The position numbers and the translations under genes were made by a program. From Winogradskyella ludwigii (GTDB taxonomy: Bacteria; Bacteroidota; Bacteroidia; Flavobacteriales; Flavobacteriaceae), in assembly GCF_013403985.1 (NCBI RefSeq), contig NZ_JABFDF010000005.1, forward strand, positions 186,001 through 250,000: a stretch of DNA of 64,000 nucleotides, given 5' to 3'. Within the stretch, counting starts at the first letter, position 1; every line of letters begins with the position of its first letter. Shown in pieces: positions 26,168 through 34,282 of this stretch. Under the pieces are notes generated by a model, which saw only the letters and a program-made list of their open reading frames with translations, was not told the origin of the DNA and searched no databases.

Positions 26168-27385
26168 TTAATTCCAGTTTAATATTTTCTTGAAATCATA
26201 TGCCTCTGGATTCGGTAAATATGTTTTCGCTTTGTCGTAATCTTTTTCTTTTAAAAAGAATAAATTATCTATAAACAGTTGTGCCATATCTGAATTGATA
26301 TCTACCAACCTTGGTGGAATTTTCCCATTTTCATCTTCAAAATCTTTAAGATATAATGGTTTTATATCTCCACTTGAATTTGCACTAACGATACAACCTG
26401 TAATTCCTTGGTCGAATAATTTTTTAACACCAATACCTAATAACGTACAAAGTGTTAAATCGAAGGCTATTGGATTACAACATCTTAATTCGTAACCTAA
26501 TTCTACAGGTCTCGATTTTATTTCCAAGCCAATTTCTTTAAGTTTAACTTGTAATAAATAATTAAAAATATGTGATTTACTTACATTACCTAATTCAGGA
26601 TGTCCATGATCATCATACGTAAAATTAATGCCTGAGTTTATAATTTCGTCTTCATCCATAAAATGAAATACACCTTCACTAACTAATGCAACACCATATT
26701 CTACACCCATGATTTTACATTTTACAATTGATGAGATAATCATGTTGATTAACTTCTCAAAAGTAATGTTGGTTTTGTCGAACATTTCAGGAATAATCAT
26801 CATTTGAAAATGACATGCCGAAGCAATACCAAAAGCTAAATGACCTGCTGAACGTCCCATTGCAGACATTACAAACCAGTTTTCACTAGTCCGTGCATCT
26901 TCATAAACTGTATTCCCAATTCTTACGCCTTCGTCTTTTGCAGTATGAAAACCAAATGTTGGATTTCTGTCTGGTAAAGGCAAATCGTTGTCAATGGTTT
27001 TAGGAACATGGATATGTGCAACCTCTAAACGCTGTGTATTAAGATATTTGGTTAGTCTATTGGCAGTAGATGCTGTATCATCACCACCAATAGTAACCAA
27101 TAATTTTACATTATTCTTTTCAAAAAAATCAGCTTTAAAATCGCTGTCTTTGGGTTTAAATCTACTCATTATAAGCGTAGAACCACCACGACTAAAAATA
27201 CGATCTGCATGATGAAAATCAAACATCTTCACTTCAGGATTATCAGAGCACAAACCTTGATATCCATGGTGGACACCAATAACCTCATAACCGTCTTTTA
27301 GAAACGTTTTGGCTAAAGTGCTTATTACTGTATTAATTCCTGGAGCAGGACCTCCACCGCAAATTATTGCTATTGATTTTTTCAA
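26168..27385 (-). CDS. Phosphofructokinase family protein, PPi-type signature
   Basis: 405 residues with the PFK A-family motifs CGGGPAPGINTV (residues 9-20), TIGGDDTAS (98-106), PKTIDNDLP (128-136) and MSAMGRSAGHLA. In E. coli ATP-PFK the positions equal to D103 and K129 are both glycine (GGDGS, PGTIDND). Asp and Lys there mark pyrophosphate-dependent enzymes, which interconvert fructose-6-phosphate and fructose-1,6-bisphosphate reversibly. Placed between kdgK and eda, it could route triose phosphate back to hexose during growth on alginate, or act on another sugar phosphate. Substrate and donor are inferred from motifs only. Confidence 0.85.
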   Translation of the reverse strand: MKKSIAIICGGGPAPGINTVISTLAKTFLKDGYEVIGVHHGYQGLCSDNPEVKMFDFHHADRIFSRGGSTLIMSRFKPKDSDFKADFFEKNNVKLLVTIGGDDTASTANRLTKYLNTQRLEVAHIHVPKTIDNDLPLPDRNPTFGFHTAKDEGVRIGNTVYEDARTSENWFVMSAMGRSAGHLAFGIASACHFQMMIIPEMFDKTNITFEKLINMIISSIVKCKIMGVEYGVALVSEGVFHFMDEDEIINSGINFTYDDHGHPELGNVSKSHIFNYLLQVKLKEIGLEIKSRPVELGYELRCCNPIAFDLTLCTLLGIGVKKLFDQGITGCIVSANSSGDIKPLYLKDFEDENGKIPPRLVDINSDMAQLFIDNLFFLKEKDYDKAKTYLPNPEAYDFKKILNWN

Positions 27386-27405
27386 AACTTTAAAAGGTTT
27401 TAGAT

Positions 27406-28452
27406 TTATCTAGCAACACGTCCAGATGCATCACCACCCATTAATTTTTCTACTTCCTCAACAGTTGCTAAGTTAGCATCTCCTTTGATTGTATGTTTTA
27501 AACATGACGCTGCAACAGCAAAATCTAATGCATTTTGATCATCTTCAGGATACTTTAATAAACCGTAGATTAATCCACCCATAAATGAATCTCCTCCACC
27601 TACTCTATCAACGATATCAGTAATTTGGTATTGACGCGTTTCGAACATTTTAGTACCATCGTATAAAACTCCAGCCCAAGTATTATGGGATGCAGAGATA
27701 GATCCTCTTAATGTTGTAATTACCTTTTTAGCTCTTGGGAATTTTTCCATCATTTGCTTACAAACAGATAAGAAAGCTTCTGCTTTTACATCATGTCCTT
27801 GTGTTGTAATATCTAATCCTTCTGGCTTAATATTAAAGTGCTTTTCAGCATCTTCTTCATTTCCTAAAACAACATCACAATACGATGTTAATTCAGTCAT
27901 TATTTTTTCTCTATGTGCATCATCACAGAACGTCCAAAGTTTAGCTCTATAGTTTAAATCTGTAGAAATAGTAACACCCATTTCACTAGCGATTTGTACA
28001 GCTTCTAAACATGCATCTGCTGCACCTTGAGAAATTGCTGGTGTAATACCTGTCCAATGAAACCAAGCGACATCTTTAAATACAGCTTTCCAATCTACCA
28101 TACCTGGTGTTATTTCAGAAATAGCAGAATGTGCTCTATCATATACCACTTTAGATCCTCTACTTACTGCACCTGTTTCTAAAAAATAAATCCCTAAACG
28201 GTCTCCACCATAAATAATTTTATCTACACCAACACCTCTTTTGCGCATTTCCATCATAGCACAAGCACCAATATCATTTTTAGGTAAACGTGTTACAAAA
28301 TCTACAGGCACACCATAGTTTGCTAATGATACTGCTACGTTAGATTCTCCACCACCATAAATAGCGTCAAAACTATTAGCTTGTGAAAATCTTAAAAATT
28401 GTTGAGGTGCTAATCTTAGCATAATTTCTCCAAAAGTGACTACTTTTTTCAT
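27406..28452 (-). CDS. kdgK: 2-keto-3-deoxygluconate kinase (PfkB family)
   Basis: 348 residues of the ribokinase/PfkB family: an N-terminal GEIMLRL, GGGESNVAVSLANYG sugar-binding segment, and the ATP/anion-hole motif DRVGGGDSFMGGLIYGLL with the catalytic aspartate. It phosphorylates KDG, formed from alginate monomers by the SDR reductase, to KDPG for the aldolase two genes downstream. First gene of the kdgK-pfk-eda-lacI(half) operon, divergent from a full-length lacI gene; two palindromic operators lie between them. Confidence 0.92.
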   Translation of the reverse strand: MKKVVTFGEIMLRLAPQQFLRFSQANSFDAIYGGGESNVAVSLANYGVPVDFVTRLPKNDIGACAMMEMRKRGVGVDKIIYGGDRLGIYFLETGAVSRGSKVVYDRAHSAISEITPGMVDWKAVFKDVAWFHWTGITPAISQGAADACLEAVQIASEMGVTISTDLNYRAKLWTFCDDAHREKIMTELTSYCDVVLGNEEDAEKHFNIKPEGLDITTQGHDVKAEAFLSVCKQMMEKFPRAKKVITTLRGSISASHNTWAGVLYDGTKMFETRQYQITDIVDRVGGGDSFMGGLIYGLLKYPEDDQNALDFAVAASCLKHTIKGDANLATVEEVEKLMGGDASGRVAR

Positions 28453-28487
28453 TCTGAATGTTGTTTATTTAGTTATAAAATGATTAT

Positions 28488-28507
28488 TTGCTTAATCGAT
28501 TAACCAA
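28488..28507. promoter_or_regulatory. LacI-type operator, kdgK-proximal
   Basis: TTGCTTAATC then GATTAACCAA, centred between 28497 and 28498. The left arm is identical to the perfect operator 81 bp away; the right arm differs at two positions. It lies 36 bp upstream of the kdgK ATG, suited to repressing that gene. Confidence 0.75.
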
Positions 28508-28538
28508 CATGATTAAAAATAAATCAAAACGAATTGGC

Positions 28539-28593
28539 TTTGATTTTTATCATTAAAAAATATTATATTTGCTTAATCGATTAAGCAAATATA
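28539..28593 (+). promoter_or_regulatory. lacI promoter with embedded perfect 30-bp operator
   Basis: A -33 box TTTG (28539-28542), 21-bp spacer and -7 box TATATTTG (28564-28571) match the Bacteroidota consensus. The -7 box is the left end of a perfect 30-bp palindrome, 28564-28593, with the half-site TATATTTGCTTAATC. A repressor bound here would block the promoter directly, so autoregulation is expected. The second half carries the same -7 sequence on the other strand. Confidence 0.75.
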
Positions 28594-28600
28594 GAAAAAC

Positions 28601-29620
28601 TTGGCGAATAAAAAAAGAACAACACTAAAAGACATTGCTAACAAGCTAAATATTTCTCCTGCAGCTGTTTCTAAGGCTATGCACGACGATTCTCGTATTA
28701 GTATTAAGACTAAAGAAGCTGTTAAACGTGTTGCTAAAGAATTAAATTACCAACCTAATCATTTGGCCAGTGCTTTACGTAAAGGTAAAAGTCATTTAGT
28801 TGGTGTTATTGTTCCAAGAACTAATAGTAATTTCTTCTCTTCCGTACTAGAAAATATGGAATCTGTGCTCAACAAAGCGGGTTACAATATTATTATCACC
28901 CAATCTAACGAGTCGTTTGAAAAAGAATGTAAAAATATAGACACCCTTTTATTTACTCAAGTTGATGGTATAATTGCATCTATGGCAAATGAAACGGTTG
29001 ATTTATCTCATTATGAAAAAATAAAATCAAACGGTATTCCTTTAATCATGTTTGATAGAGGTGAAAATGATCTAAATGTGGACTATATTGGTATTAACGA
29101 TTATGAGAGCAGTCATATAATTGTTGAGCATTTAGTTGAAAAAGGCTGTAAACGTATCGCTCATATTGGTGGCTATAGACGTACTCGTATTTTTAACAAT
29201 AGAATTAGAGGTTATGTTGATGCTTTAAAGAAAAACAACCTCCCTATTGATGATAGTCTTATTATTGAAAGTTCATTAACGCTTGAAGATGGAAGACGTG
29301 AAATGGAAAGACTTCTAGAATTAAAAGATAGACCAGACGCCGTTTATGTAGCTAGTGATTATGCTGCTCTTGGTGCATTGCAAGTTTTAAATGAAAATAA
29401 AGTAAATGTACCAAAAGACATCAGGTTAGTAGGTTTTGGAAATGAACCTTTTACCTCTTTGGTTAGTCCATCCATAACTACTGTAGCTCAACACAGTAAG
29501 GATATAGGCCGTATTACTGCTGAAACATTTTTAAATCATGCCTCTAAAGACGACATAAAACAAAGTTTGAATAAAATAATCCTTGATGCTGAATTGATTG
29601 TTCGGGATTCTTCAAAATAA
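28601..29620 (+). CDS. LacI family transcriptional regulator
   Basis: 339 residues: helix-turn-helix and hinge at 1-62 (TTLKDIANKLNISPAAVSKAMHDDSRIS ... LNYQPNHLASALRKGK), then a complete ligand-binding domain (VGVIVPRTNSNFFSSVL, DGIIASMANETVD, AHIGGYRRTRIFNNRIRGYVDAL, YVASDYAALGALQVL). It starts with TTG at 28601: a TAG stop lies 9 bp upstream in frame and no ATG occurs before codon 27. Divergent from kdgK, with two operators between. The natural inducer is probably KDG, KDPG or another alginate breakdown product (inference from position). Confidence 0.9.
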   Translation: MANKKRTTLKDIANKLNISPAAVSKAMHDDSRISIKTKEAVKRVAKELNYQPNHLASALRKGKSHLVGVIVPRTNSNFFSSVLENMESVLNKAGYNIIITQSNESFEKECKNIDTLLFTQVDGIIASMANETVDLSHYEKIKSNGIPLIMFDRGENDLNVDYIGINDYESSHIIVEHLVEKGCKRIAHIGGYRRTRIFNNRIRGYVDALKKNNLPIDDSLIIESSLTLEDGRREMERLLELKDRPDAVYVASDYAALGALQVLNENKVNVPKDIRLVGFGNEPFTSLVSPSITTVAQHSKDIGRITAETFLNHASKDDIKQSLNKIILDAELIVRDSSK

Positions 29621-29714
29621 GCATAACGACTTTATTCAAGATAAATGACATAGTAACATTGTATAGAATAAAACGCTTTTTAAACTCGATAATTTACAGA
29701 AGATAACAAGCCAT

Positions 29715-29752
29715 AAAAAAAGTGATTAAACATATGTTTAATCACTTTTTTT
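29715..29752. terminator. Bidirectional terminator between lacI and the DEH reductase gene
   Basis: A 38-bp perfect palindrome with half AAAAAAAGTGATTAAACAT; A and T runs at the ends serve both the plus-strand lacI and the minus-strand gntR-MFS-SDR operon, which converge here. Confidence 0.9.
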
Positions 29753-29804
29753 TAAATATAAAACCAAATTCAAAATTTAGCTCAAAGCTAACCTGAAATT
29801 GCTA

Positions 29805-30566
29805 TTAAATACCTAATGCTTGTCCACCACCAATTTGTATAGTTTCTGCTGTAATAAAAGCAGCATCTTTACTTGCTAAGAATGAAATTACACCAGCAAC
29901 ATCTTCTGGCTGACCTAATCTACCTAACATAATATTGTTTGCCCAAGAAGCAAAAACTTCTGGTTTAGTTGCTTTAATTTGTGCATGAAAAGGAGTGTCA
30001 ATAGTACCAGGAGATACTGCGTTTACTCTAATTCCGTATTCTGCTAAATCTTTTGCTAACGCTCTAGTAATTGCATGAACACCTGCTTTAGACGTACCGT
30101 ATATTCCTGCTCCAGGTCCACCAGCTGTCCATCCTGCGTTAGATGTATAGTTAATAATTGAAGGATGCTCTCCTTTTTTCAAGAACTGTATTGCAGCTCT
30201 AGAAGCAAAAAATACAGAATCCAAGTTTAATGCCATTACAAATCTGTAAAAATCAGTAGTCATTTCTTCAAAACGAGAACGACCACCTAATCCACCTGCA
30301 TTGTTTACAAGTACATCAATTCTACCATATTTCTCACCAATTTTAGTGATGTTTGAAGTTACTTCTTCTTCTTTAGTTACATCAAAACCTAAATATTCAG
30401 CAGTGATTCCTTGATCTGTAAGTTCTTTTAATTTTTCAGCACCTGCAGCATCATCTATTCCGTTTAATACTACTGTATAACCATCTTTACCTAATCTTTT
30501 TGCTACTTCAAAACCTATTCCTCCTGTAGCTCCTGTTACAACAGCTACTTTTCCTGTATTACTCAT
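29805..30566 (-). CDS. SDR oxidoreductase, probable DEH reductase
   Basis: 253 residues of the classical short-chain dehydrogenase family: cofactor motif TGATGGIG (residues 11-18), NNAGG, INYTSNAG with the catalytic serine and YGTSKAG with Tyr/Lys. In alginate loci an SDR of this kind (e.g. A1-R of Sphingomonas, FlRed of Flavobacterium) reduces 4-deoxy-L-erythro-5-hexoseulose uronate (DEH) to KDG, which KdgK then uses. It is often annotated kduD-like. Last gene of the gntR-MFS-SDR operon. The family is certain; the DEH substrate is inferred from the locus. Confidence 0.88.
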   Translation of the reverse strand: MSNTGKVAVVTGATGGIGFEVAKRLGKDGYTVVLNGIDDAAGAEKLKELTDQGITAEYLGFDVTKEEEVTSNITKIGEKYGRIDVLVNNAGGLGGRSRFEEMTTDFYRFVMALNLDSVFFASRAAIQFLKKGEHPSIINYTSNAGWTAGGPGAGIYGTSKAGVHAITRALAKDLAEYGIRVNAVSPGTIDTPFHAQIKATKPEVFASWANNIMLGRLGQPEDVAGVISFLASKDAAFITAETIQIGGGQALGI

Positions 30567-30597
30567 AATATTTTTAATTTATTCTATTATACTTTTT

Positions 30598-31875
30598 TTA
30601 TTTGTTTTCTACTGGTTCTATCTTTTTAATCAAGGTGAAAATCGATAACACAGCTAATGGAGCCAATACTGCAATTACAATAAATGCTGGTGTATATGAG
30701 ACTGCAGCTATTTTAGGGATTAGAGTATTCATAATTATTACAGATACAGCAGCAACAGTTCCGGCTAATCCTGCTAATGTTCCAACAGAAGGCCCTTTTA
30801 ATAAATCACTTGATATCGTTTGAATATTTCCAATAGCAAACTGAAAACCGAAAAGAACGACAGCAACGATATATATAAACGTCATTGGGTTGTTTTCATT
30901 AACTAAGAAAATAATACCTAATAAACCTAAGAAGATTAATGATCCTCCAATTGTTATAGTTATTTTTCTAGATGCATCAACAGATTTAGTTTCCATTAAT
31001 TTACCACTATACCATCCACCTACTATACTTCCGGCCATACCTCCTAAATAAGATATCCAAATTGTAGCTCCAATTTCCTCTATACTAAATCCAAATTCAG
31101 AATTTAAATATAAAGGCATCCAACCTACAAACAACCACCATATTGGCTCAATAAAAAATCGAGAGGCTAAAACTCCCCAAGATTCTTTAAAGCTCAAAAT
31201 TTGCAATACACTAAGACCTTTTTCTTTTTTAACTTCAGTAGATTTAACCGCTTCGATTCTACTGTTTAAAATAAGATTTCTTTCTTCGTCTGTAATCCAA
31301 GGGTGAGACTCAGGCGTTGTTTTATTAATAAACAACCAAGGAATTACCCATAATAAACCAATTGCACCTATTATAATAAATGTTGTTCTCCAACCAAAAT
31401 GACCATATAGATAAGCAATTAAAATTGGTGCAATAACACTTCCTAAAGAAGCACCTGCATTAAAAATACCTTGTGCAATAGCACGCTGTTTAACAGGGAA
31501 CCATTCTCCATTACTTTTTACAGCTCCAGGCCAATTTCCCGCTTCTCCAAATCCTAGAAGACCTCTAAAAAGCGTTAGCGAAAATAATCCTCGTGAGACT
31601 GCGTGAAGTATTGATGCAACGGACCAAACTACAATAGATACCGTGAAACCCATTCGAGTTCCAATGATATCATATAATTTTCCTGACAAAAACTTACCTA
31701 ATGCATAGGTAATCATGAAGACATTAAGCATTACTGCATAATCAGACTCATCCATCCCTAAGTCTTTCCCCATTTCTGGCCACATAACGCCAAATGCCGT
31801 TCTATCAATATAGTTAATAACTGTCGCTAAACATATTAATGTTATTATCCACCAACGTAAACCTTTAATTTTCAT
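30598..31875 (-). CDS. MFS transporter, hexuronate (ExuT)-like
   Basis: 425 residues, about twelve membrane segments. The N-terminal RWWIITLICLATVINYIDRTAFG, WSVASILHAVSRG and GFGEAGNWPGAVK are landmarks of the anion:cation symporter/ExuT-GudP branch that carries hexuronates and related acids. In this locus it should move unsaturated uronate monomers or DEH across the inner membrane. It lies between the GntR regulator (15 bp upstream) and the DEH reductase (31 bp downstream). Confidence 0.9.
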   Translation of the reverse strand: MKIKGLRWWIITLICLATVINYIDRTAFGVMWPEMGKDLGMDESDYAVMLNVFMITYALGKFLSGKLYDIIGTRMGFTVSIVVWSVASILHAVSRGLFSLTLFRGLLGFGEAGNWPGAVKSNGEWFPVKQRAIAQGIFNAGASLGSVIAPILIAYLYGHFGWRTTFIIIGAIGLLWVIPWLFINKTTPESHPWITDEERNLILNSRIEAVKSTEVKKEKGLSVLQILSFKESWGVLASRFFIEPIWWLFVGWMPLYLNSEFGFSIEEIGATIWISYLGGMAGSIVGGWYSGKLMETKSVDASRKITITIGGSLIFLGLLGIIFLVNENNPMTFIYIVAVVLFGFQFAIGNIQTISSDLLKGPSVGTLAGLAGTVAAVSVIIMNTLIPKIAAVSYTPAFIVIAVLAPLAVLSIFTLIKKIEPVENK

Positions 31876-31890
31876 ATTTTCTTAGTATAA

Positions 31891-32604
31891 TTAGGATGAC
31901 TTCTTAATATTATAACAGTATTGATATAAAGCATTAAAGTGATCTTTCATTTTTTGTTTTGCCAGTTTTGGATTTTGCATCTTTATGGCATTATAAATAG
32001 CATTATGTTCTTCTATACCTTGATTACTAAGGTTTTTATCACATACATGATACCTTTCAAAATTAGTAATGATTTCTGGTGTTATAATTAACATAAAATT
32101 ATTCAATGAACTATTTCCACTAGCTTTGGCTATTGCTAAATGAAATAATAAATCTTCTTGTACTGCATCTTCACCACTTTGTACCTTCTTAGCATAAGCG
32201 TCTAAAGCTGCTTTTATTTTCTCTAAATCATCTTCCGACCTTCTTAAAGCTGCTAATCTAACTGTTTTTAATTCTAGTAAAATTCTTGTTTCTACTAAAG
32301 CTTTAAAGTCTGGATCTTCTAGCTTTAAAATATCTTCAATCATTCCGTTCATAGCAATAACACCAATGTTAGCTACGAAGGTTCCGCTTTGTGGAATAGA
32401 TTCTAACAATCCATATAACTCTAGTTTCTGGATCGCTTCTCTTACATTACTTCTTGTGACTCCAAATTTTTCGGATAATGTACGTTCTGAAGGTAATTTA
32501 TCTCCTGGCTCAAGATTCTTTAAATTAATAAGATCACCTATTTTAGAAATGATTGCCTTCTGTGTATCAAGACTATCTATTTTAGCTAATATTTTTAATT
32601 TCAT
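31891..32604 (-). CDS. GntR/FCD family regulator (UxuR/ExuR-like)
   Basis: 237 residues: a winged helix-turn-helix at about 10-80 (DLINLKNLEPGDKLPSER, FGVTRSNVREAIQKLELYGLLESIPQSGTFV) and an FCD ligand domain at about 95-230 (ETRILLELKTVRLAALR, FHLAIAKASGN, EHNAIYNAI), whose histidines usually hold a metal near the effector. FCD regulators of hexuronate genes (UxuR/ExuR) bind palindromes of the TTGGTnnACCAA type. That pattern occurs in tandem before three operons of this locus, which makes this protein the leading candidate regulator. First gene of its own operon; a degenerate site lies at 32622-32633. Confidence 0.9.
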   Translation of the reverse strand: MKLKILAKIDSLDTQKAIISKIGDLINLKNLEPGDKLPSERTLSEKFGVTRSNVREAIQKLELYGLLESIPQSGTFVANIGVIAMNGMIEDILKLEDPDFKALVETRILLELKTVRLAALRRSEDDLEKIKAALDAYAKKVQSGEDAVQEDLLFHLAIAKASGNSSLNNFMLIITPEIITNFERYHVCDKNLSNQGIEEHNAIYNAIKMQNPKLAKQKMKDHFNALYQYCYNIKKSS

Positions 32605-32621
32605 ATCTTAAACTTTAAAAA

Positions 32622-32633
32622 TTGGTTACCCAG
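32622..32633. promoter_or_regulatory. Degenerate TTGGTT-type site before gntR
   Basis: TTGGTTACCCAG resembles the locus operator TTGGTTTACCAA at 9 of 12 positions, and its CTGG end (on the minus strand) is also seen in the middle susC site. It is single, not tandem, and 18 bp upstream of the ATG. Possible autoregulation; weak. Confidence 0.3.
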
Positions 32634-32854
32634 TTATACGAGCGGAAGTTATATAAATAATATACAAATATTTTAAAATTAATAAATTTTTAATAGTGCT
32701 TAAAGAATCCTACTTATAACGACTAAACAACAGTAGAATTCAATAAGCGACTAACTCAAATATGTTTATAATCCCTAAGTTATAATTGCAAAAATTCTCT
32801 TTTAGAAAAAGGCTTTTAGACTTTTTAAAAAAAAGTTAATTTCTACTTTAATAG

Positions 32855-32919
32855 TTTCTTTCTTTGTAAAATCATCATGCAAGCATTAGGCTGCATAAGA
32901 TGACTTACAAAGAAAGAAA
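32855..32919 (-). terminator. Long hairpin after susD
   Basis: TTTCTTTCTTTGTAA (32855-32869) pairs perfectly with TTACAAAGAAAGAAA (32905-32919); inner bases (ATGC/GCAT, TCATC/GATGA) extend the stem with small bulges. It lies 11 bp after the susD stop codon. The stem end lacks a long U run on the minus strand, so it may protect the 3' end as well as terminate. The rest of the gap 32605-32930 holds the gntR leader and no other feature I can see. Confidence 0.7.
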
Positions 32920-32930
32920 TCTAATAAATA

Positions 32931-34271
32931 TTAATATCCTGAATTTTGAGTAATAACTCCATTAGTTGCAAGAACTTCTGATACAGGAATAGGGAACAGA
33001 TAATAATCGCTGTTTATCGATACTCCCATTTCTGCACTTGCAGTACCTGTTCTAACTAAATCAAACCATCTTTGTCCTTCAAAGGCCATTTCCAATCTTC
33101 TTTCATCAGCAATCACTTGTCTTACATCAGCCTGCGAGCTTACAGTCCCTGTTAAACTATTAAGACCTGCTCTTGTTCTAATATCATCTAACAACGGAAG
33201 TACCGTTCCTGCAGAAGAACCATTTTCATTTAATGTTTCTGCATATAACAAAATAACATCTGCTAATCTAATTTCTATCCAATTGTGCTCAGTACCATTT
33301 TCTCCTTCTTTAGGAAATTTTACAGCTGTGAAACCATCAGCAGAAAGTGTTACCGCTCTTCTTAAGTCAGTACCTCCACCTGAAGCATCACTAGCATCAA
33401 AAGCAGCAACTAAATCTTGGTCTACTGGTAAATCTGCTTTTGAGTCATCACCAACATACCAATTCCAAAAATCAGAAGATTCGTCATATTCATCTGTTAT
33501 AGATCCAGATATATTATTTGAAAAAATAATTTCAGAATTCGCAATTTCATTTACAAAACCAAATATTTCATTATAATTAGTTTTTAAACTAATACCTGCA
33601 CCAGGAGCTTCACTAATAACAGCAGACAAATATGTTTCAGCATTAGGAAAATCTCCCATGACAACATAAACTTTTCCTAATAAAGCTTGTGCTGCAAGTT
33701 TTGTTGCTCTTCCTTCAAAAATTAAACTATTATTTAAACCAGTGATTGCATCTGTAAAATCAGGTATAATAACATCATTATAAATATCTGCAGCAGGTTG
33801 CCTAACCAAAATTGAAGTATCAGTTAAACTTGGAGTAGCTGATAAATTAACAGGAACATCACCAAAAACTTGCACTAATTTAAAATAAGATAAAGCTCTT
33901 AAAAATTTTGCCTCTGCAACTTCTGTAGCATCTTCAGAGTTTTCGACAATATTGTTTGCACTAAGTATAGATTTATATGCAGCCGTGTAAAATGGCCCGA
34001 AGAATTGATCTTCCATAGCTGTTAAACCACTATCATATTCATCAAACTCCGTATATGGAGATTCGTCCATTAACGCATTGTCTGATCTAAACTCACCCAT
34101 AATAGCCAATGGAGTAACAGTACCAAGTTGATAATAGTATGCTGCGTTTAAAACTTCACCATAGCTTGTTAAAGTATCTGATTCTGCCTGATTAGGTGGG
34201 GTCTGATCCAAATCTGTAGAACATGCTGTTATAAAAAACAGCGATCCTAGTAATATATATATTTTTTTCAT
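32931..34271 (-). CDS. susD: SusD/RagB family nutrient-binding lipoprotein
   Basis: 446 residues. The lipobox FITAC (cysteine at about 17) gives a lipid anchor for the outer leaflet. The SusD fold is shown by FLRALSYFKLVQVFGDVPVN (TPR-like helices), an ALLGKVYVVMGDFPNAE segment and the C-terminal RRLEMAFEGQRWFDLVRTG block followed by YYLFPIPVSEV. It forms the lid of the SusC transporter and binds alginate oligomers (substrate from context). It follows susC by 11 bp. Confidence 0.93.
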   Translation of the reverse strand: MKKIYILLGSLFFITACSTDLDQTPPNQAESDTLTSYGEVLNAAYYYQLGTVTPLAIMGEFRSDNALMDESPYTEFDEYDSGLTAMEDQFFGPFYTAAYKSILSANNIVENSEDATEVAEAKFLRALSYFKLVQVFGDVPVNLSATPSLTDTSILVRQPAADIYNDVIIPDFTDAITGLNNSLIFEGRATKLAAQALLGKVYVVMGDFPNAETYLSAVISEAPGAGISLKTNYNEIFGFVNEIANSEIIFSNNISGSITDEYDESSDFWNWYVGDDSKADLPVDQDLVAAFDASDASGGGTDLRRAVTLSADGFTAVKFPKEGENGTEHNWIEIRLADVILLYAETLNENGSSAGTVLPLLDDIRTRAGLNSLTGTVSSQADVRQVIADERRLEMAFEGQRWFDLVRTGTASAEMGVSINSDYYLFPIPVSEVLATNGVITQNSGY

Positions 34272-34282
34272 TTTATTTTTTA

